From Coriaria nepalensis (taxonomy: Eukaryota; Streptophyta; Magnoliopsida; Cucurbitales; Coriariaceae): a stretch of 64,000 nucleotides of DNA. The translations under genes and the position numbers were made by a program. The notes beneath the pieces were generated by a model, which saw nothing but the letters and a program-made list of their open reading frames with translations, did no database searches and was not told the origin of the DNA. The stretch lies in assembly GCA_027186245.1 (NCBI GenBank), contig CP114484.1, positions 9,868,001-9,932,000 on the forward strand. Direction: 5' to 3'. Below, piece by piece: positions 21,480-32,819 of the stretch; position 1 is the first letter of the stretch, and every line of letters begins with the position of its first letter.

Positions 21480-24012
21480 TTATACTGACTGTATGAACAT
21501 AATAGTAGTGCAGCTGAGTAGCAAGAAGAGCCATGACCGACTTGTACAACAAAATTTTTCGGACTGATTTGTCCTATGACCACTCAAAGCCTCATAAACA
21601 CAGACCAAAACATTGAGAAATAGCCGGAAGAGAGCAAAAAATGAAAAAATAATACATACGAGAAGTATTGTAATACCCTTGTTTTCTATAAACACTTGAT
21701 TTTCTCGGACCTTTTCGACTTCAGATCTGCAAATCAGAGACACTTGTATTAGTACATAAACTAATACTCTTTCTAATAAGAGAACCACTATAGGTTTTTA
21801 GTCTCATCTCAGGTGAGTGCGCTACCTTTGGACTACCAACTCATTTTCAATACCTGAGTTAATAGCCGGACGCATTACTAGCAAGAAAATCAGTTAAAAC
21901 TACGAAATGGTTTTTTCACCACAACGATCTATATACTGACATCAGTCCAAATTTCAAATACATATACACAAAAGAATCATGACCTGAGAATTGCGTTGTC
22001 TTGAAGTATATTCTCCAACTGTATTGAAACATGAGATCTCCAAGAAATAAGCTCTAGAATGTCTCTATCCTGCAAGGATCAAATGGTAAAAATGAATCAT
22101 CACATATAGCACCAAGAACATACATATATTGAATATAAATCACAAGGAACAAAATTCTAAGAGAGGAAAGTTCAACATACAGAGTCGCTCTGGTTTTCAA
22201 GGAGGTTCCTTAAGTCAGCTCGGATCTTTTCTAATATTATGTCTTTCTCTTCCATGTCGCTGTCAAATTCCTTGAATATTTTGCCATATTTGGAGTTTAA
22301 TTCCTCTAGATAACGCTCCAAAACAGATAAATTTAAATCTAATGAACGGACTTTCTGCATCAGTATCTTGAGAACAGTGTCTCCAGGCATTCTTCCAGCC
22401 TGTTGATGGCGCAATTCTTCACCTGTCTCAGGCACATCCGTTTTTCCATTCGTGCTTTCCTGTATAACATTAGTGTTTTCTCCTGAGGGGGGAGATTCCA
22501 CTTCTTTGATATGTTTTTTATCCTCGTCAACAGCTTTGGAGTTTGAAGTAGTCGATTTCTTATCACCTGAAACTTCCTCAGACACAAATGGATTATCTTG
22601 ATCAGATATTAGATCCTCTAGCATTCGCTCAACTGCATCCACTCCGTAGATTTCAACAACACTTAGGGTGCAATAGAATTCAGAACCATAATGACTCAGA
22701 AGATTTAACCTCAGATATCTCACCCATTTTGGCTCCTGAAGAACAAACCGTTGAGCATGCTTTACATTTGCTGCAGTAAAATTTCCAAGCTTGACCCATT
22801 CGTCTGTAGGGTAAACCGAACTCCCAAAAAGCTCAAAACTCTTCAAGTTAGAAGAATAATGCTCAAAGTTAGCTATTTCAATTGTATCTACCAAGGTTTC
22901 TTCGGAAAGCTCCATGATTACATATTTATCTTCAGCAGAACATGGATTCCTGAGGTATTTGTCTTTGTCTTTGCCTAAAATATTAGAGGCTCCTTTCGCT
23001 TCCTTGTTGAAGGCCAGGACCTTTCCTCCCTTCGAAGCCGAAGCATAATTATACTCTGCACCCCCAGGTTCCACTCTACGTATAATGCTTCCAGCCTCAT
23101 CAGTTCCAGATTTACTTTTGGGCGTAAATGCTCTACTTTTGAATTCATCGAGACTGAGTGGAACTGAATGAGACAGGCGATGATCTGTCTTTGGAGAATC
23201 ATTTTCAGGTTTCACTTCAGAACCAGAGTTCTCCAACTTGGGTTGTTCCTCAAAAGTTAGGGTATTGTCTCTATTTCCTGTAGTAAAAATATTATTTGTA
23301 CTTCTTTCAGTATTAAGTATCTCACTGTTAAGATCTCTGGTTACAGCAACATTTGGGCAGATATCCTTTATAGAAGTGAAAGAATTAGTTTCTTCCCACA
23401 GATAATCGTTGATGAAGTTATTCTCGCCAAATCCCAGCTTAGGTTCATTCCAGGTTGATATGCCATCTGAAAGTAGAGCCAAGCCCATTTAAAAATGAGA
23501 AGGTGAAAATGAATTATATTTGTGCTAAGTTTTAAAGATGAATCGTGGTTGGAAACAAAAGAAAAGTGAACTCGGAAGGCAACTTTGTTGGACAAATCGG
23601 AAAGAATTGAAAGCAATAAACAAGAACTCTCAGAGTGCAAATTACACAACATAAATTCGGCCTATTCGCCTCAGTTAGAAACTTAGATTATTTCCCCCTA
23701 CAAAATGATGGATACTATTATCAGAGACAGTATAGCGGCCAAAAAAATTGAAAAAGAATCCATCCAGAAATAAGAAAGAGGATACCAGAAACATACAACA
23801 GCTCAACTCCTCATAATCTTTCAAAAAGATGATATAGTTTGAAGCTCACCTCTGTAACCATTACCGTGTCTAATCCACAAGCTAAAGAGGAAGACAAATC
23901 CCCACAAGACAAAAACCAAAGACAAAGAGACTTTATAAAACAAACTGTTCCTTGCATTTATAGCTTTCTCTAAAGCTCCTCTCTGCAGAAGTGCTCTGCG
24001 TGACCTCTGCAT
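21480..24012 (-). CDS. Mid-SUN domain membrane protein (plant SUN3/SUN4/SUN5 type)
   Basis: Four minus-strand exons (24012-23850, 23466-22181, 22069-21984, 21726-21480) give 593 residues with all phases agreeing. An N-terminal membrane segment is at about residues 28-49 ([19 protein letters not shown]). A SUN domain sits in the middle, about 178-330, with [17 protein letters not shown], a [25 protein letters not shown] core and [14 protein letters not shown] predicted coiled stretch follows (about 430-510, leucine/charged). Two hydrophobic segments close the protein (about 530-556 and 578-592). This layout (one N-terminal TM, central SUN, two C-terminal TMs) is that of plant mid-SUN proteins at the ER and nuclear envelope, unlike the C-terminal SUN1/2 that bind KASH proteins. 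Which paralogue it matches is uncertain; SUN4 is favoured only by gene neighbourhood. The protein is Ser/Lys/acid-rich between domains. Confidence 0.9.
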
Positions 24013-24668
24013 CGCACATCAACAAAGAGCTCTGATGATCAAATAATGACGGAATAAACTAGGTAGAAGCACCCTGCATCAGAAGAAGCAAGAACCTTCG
24101 TTACTTCCACAATCAAAAAGTGAAAAAAAAAAAAAAAAAACGGAGACACAGTTTAAAGTTTCAACGCGTAATAACCGGAATTATACGGAATTGCAAGATG
24201 TAAACAGGTAACAAGCAACTAGTTCCTTCAACTTTTTCCAATTCCATACGTACAGATTACGCATGTATAGGCCAGGTACATTGCTACACAAACGTGCCTA
24301 ATACGAGAAAGAGAAATCTCAACCTTTGGCAAATTTCCGAATTCGATTCCAAAGTCACAGTTGATAGAGGCCTCAGCTTTGTGATCACGAGGACAAGAAA
24401 CACACGCTCAGGGGTAGAAAATCAGAAGCAGATCCCACAGAATGATCCAATAATTCAAGCTCGAAAACCTTGGAAATTTGAATGCAAATCACATCGCCCA
24501 AGGATCTCACCTGGAGATTCGGAATCAACTTCACGAGCCTCGGATCGAACATCAGCAAATAAAGAATAACAATGCAAAACCGAATTCACTCAAGATCGGA
24601 GAAGGCGAATCGGAAAGAGAAGCGTAGAAGAAGAAGAAGAAGAAGAAAGGGAGGAGGAGGAGGAGTAT

Positions 24669-24689
24669 TTACGCGTCGTGGTTCGCCAT
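24669..24689 (-). other. Six-codon upstream ORF in the SUN gene leader
   Basis: ATG GCG AAC CAC GAC GCG TAA on the minus strand, in the GC-richer sequence that looks like the 5' leader. It is about 660 bases before the SUN start, and an intron probably lies between. Position in the transcript is inferred. Confidence 0.3.
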
Positions 24690-24699
24690 TGTTTTTTAA

Positions 24700-26042
24700 G
24701 GAGGCATCATCTTCCTTATTTGTCGTTATCGCTTGACTTAAAAACGGATTTCCAGGATCTCTCAATTCGCCGATTTGTCGTTTTTTGTTTTTTTTTTACA
24801 ATTTGATTTTCAAAAATTCATCCTTTCAAAACGAAGATGTCGGGTTCCCTGTTCCTGTAATGCTTTCCAGAAAGGAAAAATAAATAAATAATAATAAATA
24901 AATAGTAAAAAAAATAAAGTAGGGTAAATATAAAATTACCTAAAGTAAATGTAACGACTGCTCGGAAAAGAAAGGAAAAGTTAACCACTCTTTGTCTTTT
25001 CACTACACAATAAAAAACTGAGAAGAGAAAATCGGTGATATATATATAGAGCCGATTATTGATGGGCACGTGTCCAAGTATTCAAGGAAGAGATCTTTCC
25101 GCCCAACAGTGAGTGAGTAGGTCTTCTTCTCTTCTCTCTCCTCCTCCAGATATGCATTATGTCGATACATTACGTCAGCTATGGAATTAATCTGCGATTT
25201 TTTTTTTCTTTTTAATTCTAATTTTTTAATAAAATTTAAATATATTTTTATTTAATAAATAAGATAAATAATTTATTTTAATACTTATAAATTTTCCAAA
25301 AGAAAAGATCTTATCTTCGGGGTAGTAAGTAACTTCCAAATTTCTCTCCACACTTCTCCTTTAAACTACTTAAGACTGTGATGGCTTATGGATACTTCTC
25401 TAAATTTCTCGCACCTCCGACCGGAGAATCATCCCCTCGCGAGATGTCTTTCCGAGAACAATGAAATCAGGCGTAATTTATATTAAGGAAACTGGATAAT
25501 AAGCGATTTTAACTTCATTCCATTTAGATATAGTTCATTATATTTCAAATCCCGACAAGTATGCTCTCGCTCGAACCCTTCTCAAAAGATTCAGAATAAA
25601 AATTATTTATAAGTAAGGCTTTTTAACTTGAATTACAGATGTAATTTTATAACACTTTGACGAGTAATTTAGCCACATCTAATAAGATTTGTGATTATTA
25701 GTATCGAGTTGTTCGATCGAAATTTTAACATATGCTATTAAAGTATATGTATTACTTATATTTGTTAGTTTAATCTAAAAAATGAAGTGGTGTCCAAGTA
25801 TTGATGGAATATGACTCGTAAGAGTAGGTCTTCTCATACTTACTTTCGCTTGTCTCACCTTCTTCTCCAGATGAACACTTAGTGCTTACTTCTAGATATT
25901 CATTTTGATGTCGATTGAATTACAAATTAAGTGAACGATAAACAAATATTGAATTACAAATTAATTTTGTTGTTGTTGTTTGTACTACGACAACGACGGG
26001 TCGTGTTAGGTTCTCGCGCGCAGAATCTTCTGAGGTTCAATC
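24700..26042. promoter_or_regulatory. Divergent intergenic region between SUN and RBM7-like genes
   Basis: The two genes are transcribed away from each other, so both promoters should be here. Two near copies of a short motif (GTGTCCAAGTATT followed by a purine-rich stretch and GAGTAGGTCTTCT) occur at about 25069-25122 and 25791-25834. No gene was found. Confidence 0.5.
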
Positions 26043-27552
26043 ATGGCAGGACGATCAAATAGCAGCACTGTATATGTTGGTAAGTTAAACCCTTGCAACT
26101 TTATTCTCTAATCCAGCTTTTTCCCTCGCTCTTTCTCGTTTACCTTTTTCTTTTTCGCTCGAACAAAAAACTCGTTTCCCGGGAATATTCATTGTATGAA
26201 ATTCGGTTCTGTTAGCAAATCTGTTTGTTGCTGGAGAAATTTAGTATCTGCAAATCAAATCCTTTGAAAAATCCCTTTCTTTTCAAGCAAATGAAGATAC
26301 AAACTACGCCCCCTTTTGAAACTTCTAGCTCGTGTTATTCAGATTAGGGTTTTCATAAGTTAATTACAATTACAGCTTCGATCATCATGGTTGAGCTTAT
26401 TTTGTGGATAAAATTAGGCTAAAAAAGGGTTTCAATTGGTATATAATGTTGTAATAGGTTAATATTTCCGGTTTTCTTCTCGATGCCTTTTCATTTTTCT
26501 TCTCTTTATTCTCTTGGACTAACTAGCAGAAATTATTGCAGAGAAGAATGTTATCCAGGCTTAGAAGATATTAGAAACATTCGATTTGAAATTCTATATT
26601 TTGTAAAAGAAAGCTGAAGAAAAGAAAAACTAGTTCATCCACTCAAAGAGTCTACTTTTACTGCTTTAGAAAAGTTTAAAACTTAACAGTTGACATTCAT
26701 TATAGATAGATTACAGTGTTCGAACTCATTCTAGTATCAAGTATCATACGCTCATTATATGGAAATAAAGCCGGACTTGGTTATAATATTTGGTTTCTGT
26801 AGGTAATTTAGATGAAAGGGTCACGGATAGGGTTCTGTATGATATTCTAATTCAAGCGGGCCGACTTGTAGACTTGCACATTCCTCGAGACAGAGAAACA
26901 GATAAGCATAAAGGCTATGCTTTTGCAGAATATGAAACGGAAGAAGTTGCGGAGTATGCTGTGAAGCTTTTTTCTGGCCTTGTTACTCTTTACAATCGGT
27001 CCCTGAAATTTGCAGTGCGTATCTTTCTTTTGCTTGACTCATTATCTGAAGGAATTTTGCTATATATCAGATTTTGCTTCTTTTACCTTAAACTAGTTTT
27101 TTCTTTTTTTCTTGCTTAACAGATGTCTGGGAAAGACAAGCCCTCACCAAGTAATAACAGTGGAATCACTTCCACATCAAAAGTATCTAATAAACCAAGG
27201 TCTCTCTCTGTAAAAAGTAATTATATGGATATATCTCAACACAGTACTAAATTATCAACAGCTGGCCGGTTTGCAGCTTATTCAGCACACTATTCGGAAG
27301 GTGATTAGCCTCGCTTGCTTTATTTTCTTTGTCTGATGTAATTTTCAGTTCTCTTCTTCTTGTCTTCATTTCATACATGCTTATTATATTGCCTCTCAAG
27401 TATGATTATTTTAATGCCTTTGCATTTTCTTACTTGCCAACAACCTTGTTTTTTATTCAGTGCCTCTACACCTTGGTGTAATTAATCAATCTAATGGGTA
27501 TGGATCAACTTTCAATGGCAACAATTACAGTCGAAGAGTTTTTTTATACTAG
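26043..27552 (+). CDS. RBM7: RRM RNA-binding protein, RBM7-like (NEXT complex type)
   Basis: Four exons (26043-26079, 26803-27014, 27123-27300, 27461-27552) give 172 residues in frame. One RRM fills residues 9-87, with RNP2 VYVGNL (10-15) and RNP1 KGYAFAEY (49-56) and the segment VKLFSGLVTLYNRSLKF. After it comes a Ser/Asn-rich, disordered tail with a short NYSRRVF-like motif just before the stop. In Arabidopsis the protein with this RRM is described as RBM7, a subunit of the nuclear exosome-targeting (NEXT) complex with HEN2 and ZCCHC8-type proteins; assignment here rests on the RRM and is from memory. Exon 2 ends at a GTGCGT donor. The tail ends FLY and stop soon after the conserved RRVF, which could be a normal or a shortened end. 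An SF3b4-like splicing protein is the main alternative. Confidence 0.78.
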
Positions 27553-28540
27553 CCGTTATAGGTCACCCCACTAGGATACTAGCAACCCAATCTCATATCT
27601 CTCATGAATATTTGAACCAAGTTTTCTAGACCTCCATCTCTCAATTGGGTGTCTTCATTGTGCTATCTTAAATATATGAAGTGGTATTCTGATTGGAACT
27701 CTGGAAAGTCTGTGTAAGTTGCTCCATAGGAAAGGCTAGTGTGCACTATTGGTATGCCATCTCTTAGGTGTACCTAGGTGAATTTACACTAGGTTTTGAA
27801 TCTCCAATAGAAGTATTGTAGTTTGTATTTCAAAATTATAAAGATGTTTTCTTTTAGTAGCATGAACCTTAAAATTATGAAAGTAAGTTACTCGTTGAAT
27901 TTTAGAGTGCATTCTTCTCTTCTGTGTATGCGTGTTGTATAGCTTGTTCTTTCCCCCCGCCCCCTTAACTTATTAATCGACAAATGCGATTTACACATAC
28001 TGCCTCCCAAGGTCTGGATTAATTTTAATATCTGGATCTGCTTTAAGTGTATTTGGTTTTCCCCCCTTTGTCTATAGGCTGAGGTGGCTGCTTTTCATAC
28101 CTCTATGATTGATCCAATCCATTACCAGGCCGCATATGGAATGATTTGGACTTCGGATGGTCTTAGACAGAGCGATGTCATTTGGGCTATAGAGGCAGTT
28201 GCTCAGCCCCTACAAATGGAATCAATGTTCAAGGAACTGATCGTAATTTCTTATATCATGGAGGGTTAGCCTCTATTTGTTGGAAATCTCATCTTATACT
28301 AATAATTGTACCTAATTAGTTGTAGTGTAATGACGGTGAGCTGTCACATATAGTTATTATCTTTTACCAGTCACTTACTTAGTTCGTTAAGATTGTGAAT
28401 TATGCCAACCATTTTGTTTAGCCTTCGACCCTTTTGACATGTAAATTACTCTTTGGAAAGGTACTAAATTTGGCTGTTACATAAAATTTGTTGAAATGAT
28501 GACATACATGGGCAACTTATAGACTAAAAATTATCTTATT
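27553..28540. other. RBM7-like 3' region and unassigned sequence
   Basis: Likely 3' UTR at first. A 61-codon frame at 28084-28269 (+) begins after a good pyrimidine tract and AG, so it could be an alternative last exon or an exon remnant. Its product (containing DPIHYQAAYGMIWTSDG) was not recognised. Confidence 0.4.
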
Positions 28541-30060
28541 TTCACCCCCATATGCTAACCCATAGGCCAAACTTTTCTACCGCTTCATTGAACCAAATAG
28601 TCAATGTATAATCCAATAAACATACAAAGTCAATTCCGATAATTCGACGTTCATTAGAAAGCAGTTTCACTTTATTCAAATATTCCTCCTTGAAATCATT
28701 GCTAATGACACTCATCATTCTTTTGAAATACTCAGGCTTGTACCTAGCAAGTGACTTGGTGAACCAATCATCAAATTGATCTTCCGACTTGGAATGGATC
28801 AACCTAACTTCTCCATTTTTAATTCTATCCCTAATGAAATGAAATATTACTATGATGTGCTCAGTCCTTTCAAAATGATCTAGATTTTTTGAGATAATTA
28901 TAACAGACTTGCTATTACGGTAAATTGTGGTTAAACTAGATTGAGGAAATCTCAAATTAAGTAGAATCTTCGTAAGCAAAATTTCATGATTGCAAGTAGA
29001 TGAGGCAAAATTTCATGATTGCAAGTAGATGAGGCAACAATATACTCTACCTATGCTATTGATTGGACTATCAGAACTTGTTATTTTGAACTCCAATAAA
29101 AAAATACTAGATCCTAGAATGAAACAAAGCCACCTGTACTCTTGCAATTATCCATAAAACATGCTTAATCACTATCCATATATCCCTCTAGAATTAGCTC
29201 TCCTCCTCCAACAAAATCCCAAAATATCAAAGTACCTTTTTAGCTGCTCTCATATGCATCTTAGTAGGATTATGCATGAATCGAGATAATAAATTGATAA
29301 AGTGCATAATGTCTGGTCTAATTGTAGTTAAATATATCATTCCTTCTATCATGCTTCTGTACGGAGTTTCATCAACTCTTTTAGAACCATCATCCTTCAT
29401 AAGCTTTTCATTAGCAGTCAAAGGAGTGGGCATGAGCTTGCTTCTTTCCATTTTGAATTTCTTGATTACACCTTTTGCATACTTTTCTTAAGAGATAAAT
29501 ACCCCTCTTTCAAGCTATTGAATCTTTATTCCCATAAAGTAATTCATCAACCCCAAATTTGTCATCTCAAACTCGAGCTTCATCTTTTGCTTGAATGTTT
29601 ATATCATAACAAGTCATCAACATTTAAAGAGATCATGAGATACAAATCACTTGATTTCTTTGTGTAAAGGGTCTGATCATTTTCACTCTTTCAAATCCCA
29701 AATTGTTCAAATAAGAGTCAATTATGCTATATCATATTTTAGGTGCCTATTTCAGTCATATAGAATCTTCTCTAATTTATACACTTTACTTTCTTTATCT
29801 TTGATCTCAAAACTTTCAGGTTGATCAACATACACTTCTTCCTCTAGAATTTCATTCAAAAAAGCTTATTTCACATCTAGTTGGTGAATTGACCACTTTT
29901 TTCTAGCATCTAACGCAATTAGAAGCCTTACGGTGTTAAGTCTTGTCATAGGGACAAATGTCTCTGCATAATCTATCCCATATTGTTGTCAGTATTCTTT
30001 CACAATCAATCGAGTCTTAAACCTATTTATTGAGCTATTTGAATTGGGCTTGAAAATCCA
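28540..30060 (-). mobile_element. Ty1/copia retrotransposon pol remnant (RT and RNase H)
   Basis: On the minus strand the copia reverse transcriptase comes first: GIDYAETFVP near 29980, and the catalytic box changed to NVDD near 29610. It then runs through the connection region (TPYRSMIEGMIYLT, 29370-29330) to RNase H, with TEHIIVIFHFIRDRI and KSEDQFDDWFTKSL near 28870-28750. Many stops and frame changes show it is dead. No LTR pair was identified. Confidence 0.85.
28976..29033. repeat. 29-base perfect tandem duplication
   Basis: GCAAAATTTCATGATTGCAA... (29 bases) at 28976-29004 is repeated exactly at 29005-29033, inside the copia RNase H remnant. Confidence 0.95.
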
Positions 30061-31039
30061 TTTAAAACCTATAATCTTCTTCTAAAACATGGATATAAAT
30101 AGCAATTACAATGAAAAGCAAAATATATCTAAGATAGAATGCATTAAATGAGACTTAGACATACTAGAAAACTTGTGAACTAAGTATTAGAATACTGGAA
30201 AAATGTATACATTATACTATTTGCACCATTTTAGTAACCAAGCTGTCAATTGGATCAAAATGACCAAAAAGGGCCTATTGATGGAACTGCTCCACCAAAA
30301 TCACAACAATCTTGAAATCAACTTCTAAACTTGCTAGACCCAAAATTGACCGAATAGAATTCAAATTAGTTGAGTTGCCTTGTTGATCAAGCAACAAAAT
30401 CTTCAAAAAAGTTAATCCTAGATTGAGCTGTAACATGCTTAATTCTGATTTGATTGAGCTTAACAAGTTTGAATCAACCTTCTTCAACGGTAAGAATGAT
30501 AGTCAATACAAAAATCTAACAAACATAAAATCTCAACTCTGATCGCTCAATGTTCGTTAAGAAGCAGTTTCGCCATCTTCCAACAGTAGACCCGTGCCTA
30601 GTGGGCATTGGTCCGGCTCTCAGTTGAGATTGAGAAAAATACGAAGAACAATTCTAGAAAAATAAATAAATAAAATAAGAAAAAATATAGCAGGTGAGTG
30701 CATTATCTAGTTCCTTGTAATATACTAGTTTGCAGGATGCCCCGTTTGTTCTTCCTCGTGTTATTGCCAGATAAAATGAATATTGATTATCAACGTAGGT
30801 CTTATTATGATTATTTCGAAGGTATCTAAATTATGACATGACTCCAGCAATTTAGCATGTCCAAATCATACTAACAAAAAAAAAAAACAGAGGATCGGAA
30901 ACCAGGCACACAGCTAGATAGGCCGGCCACCATGTGTTACATGTTACACGTACCGAGTCTTAACTAGTTCACCTTCACAGGGTAATAGATCCATATTCAT
31001 GTCTACATTAACTAGTTCCATATTCAATCGATCAGTTAA
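30061..31039. other. Intergenic, probably repeat-derived
   Basis: No gene recognised. The left part may continue the copia remnant (upstream side of pol), and the right part (30890-31039) is the 3' flank of the endoglucanase gene. Confidence 0.5.
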
Positions 31040-32722
31040 TTAGTGCCCCTTCCCCGCAAAGAATGCAAGTGGTCCTACAATGGCCGCATTGATGTATGTG
31101 GCAGGCTCTGCATGACTATAGTCATTCCGATCATCTGGGTACCCATCATTCTGGTTGGGCCCGCCAACAATAGCTCCGGTTAAAACGTTCGGATTCGGAT
31201 TGTATGAATGGAAGAATGGCTCAAACCCCCCTTCACAACTTATTGCTTGGGGATGAGTTGCCAGAGAGGGCAATGAAGATCCTCTGTGGTGAATTCTTTT
31301 CGGGTAATTTGGCCCGTATCCGACCATATACGACATCTTTAATGGGTTGTTTCCTAATATGTAGTCCACTTGTTTCTTGGCAAGGCCTTTTAAGGTAGCT
31401 GAAGTGACAAGGAGGTTACCACAGTTGAAACTGTGTTTTCTTGAAGACATGTACTTGGAATAGGTTGTGAGTAAGAACGTTATGGAAGTAACGTATTGGA
31501 GGTTGCTTTCAGGGAGCTTGAAAATTAGGCCTCCTTGTGTGTATTGTGTACTTGAAGAAGGAGAATTGGGCAAAATGCGACATATGAATTGTTCGGCTTG
31601 TTGTCTGTACTGGTCGAGGTTGTTGTCTTTGCTCAACAATGCACGCCTTGCGAGGAGGACATGTGCCCCGGCATATTTGTTGTCCCAACTGAAAATGTCT
31701 GTTTCATCGCCACCCCCAGATGACTTGATGAAGTTCAAGTATGTTGCATCGTTTGTTGCTCTTAGAAGCCATGCTGCTGCCCATAACAGCTCATCCTGTG
31801 TCAATTATCTCAGAGTGTTTAGCTAATTAAACTATCGATCAGTTGATATATGTGTAAACATTAAAACAAAGTAAGCTTTTATATATGGTACCTTATATCC
31901 AGAATACGAGCAATAAAATGGACAGACAGCGGATCCAAGTGAGTCACTATAAGAGCCTTGCTGTTGAATTGCAAATTTGAAGACCTTCTTGGCTGTGCTT
32001 AATAACAACCTCGAGTATTTAGAATCGGCTTTCCGGAAAACAAGAGAAGCCGCGGCCAATGCAGCAGCAGTCTCCCCAGCTACATCCGAGCCCGGGTTGC
32101 TTGCAGAGACAGAATATACAGACCGGACAGTGTCCATGTCCTCCGGCCTCTCCCAACACTTGTGGTCCACATTCGGGTCGCCCACTCCAACATAGAGCTT
32201 GCCTGGAGTGGCCCTAGCACATTTTAGAAGGTAGTCTGTGCCCCACCGGAGTGCAGCATGTGCATTCGGTAATTGAGCCCCCATTCGTCCTCCGTACTCT
32301 AACGTGCTCCATGAAAGCAATGTGGTCGTAAAGGCCATGGGGAAGTTGAATTTGACATTGTCGCCCGCATCATAGTAGCCTCCAGTTAAATCCACCTTAC
32401 AAAATCGATCAATACAAACTCAAATCAAGCCATGCACTTACTTAAACTGAAAATGATATTGAAAACATAAAATAAGACATTTGAATGTTACATGGGCTAG
32501 TTGGCCATCATAGAGACCAGAATGGGACCTCCACTTGATTTGCTGAGCATTAAGGGGGAGCTTTCCTGACCTTTGCCCTTGGAAGAATAATATGGACTTG
32601 GCCAGGGCATCCCTGTAGTCTGGCTTCATGGCATAGACACTGCTGCTGCTACTCATGTGCAGCCATAATAGACTCAGCATGAGCATGAAGTAGAAACATG
32701 GTGCTCTCCTACTCAACGCCAT
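31040..32722 (-). CDS. Endo-1,4-beta-glucanase, glycoside hydrolase family 9 class B
   Basis: Three minus-strand exons (32722-32492, 32395-31892, 31795-31040), all phase 0, give 496 residues. Residues 1 to about 31 are a signal peptide ([10 protein letters not shown] core, cleavage near VYA). The GH9 catalytic domain follows, with [12 protein letters not shown] (D86, D89), [17 protein letters not shown], the His signature HHRGSSLP (H404-H405) and the second signature [11 protein letters not shown] (D470, E475). The protein ends soon after the catalytic domain, without a carbohydrate-binding module, so it is class B (secreted, no membrane anchor). The enzyme cuts beta-1,4-glucans in the wall (cellulose, xyloglucan) during growth or abscission. 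An in-frame ATG at 32779 would add 19 residues. MALSRR (32722) was preferred because the signal peptide follows it directly and the TATA-like tract at 32786-32817 would place transcription start after 32779. By neighbourhood it resembles Arabidopsis GH9B3/GH9B4. Confidence 0.93.
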
Positions 32723-32782
32723 TACTACTTTTCTTGGCAGGGATGGAATACTTTTATGACTCTGATTTGAAACATGCATGAC

Positions 32783-32785
<3 letters not shown>

Positions 32786-32817
<32 letters not shown>
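32786..32817. repeat. (TA)n tract at the endoglucanase promoter
   Basis: About 16 TA units, 64 bases before the chosen start codon of the minus-strand GH9 gene; it may act as the TATA box and is likely variable in length. Confidence 0.85.

Positions 32818-32819
<2 letters not shown>

Noticed and set aside
31204..31826. Plus-strand frames of 64 and 119 codons
   Set aside because: Antisense shadows of the GH9 catalytic exon.
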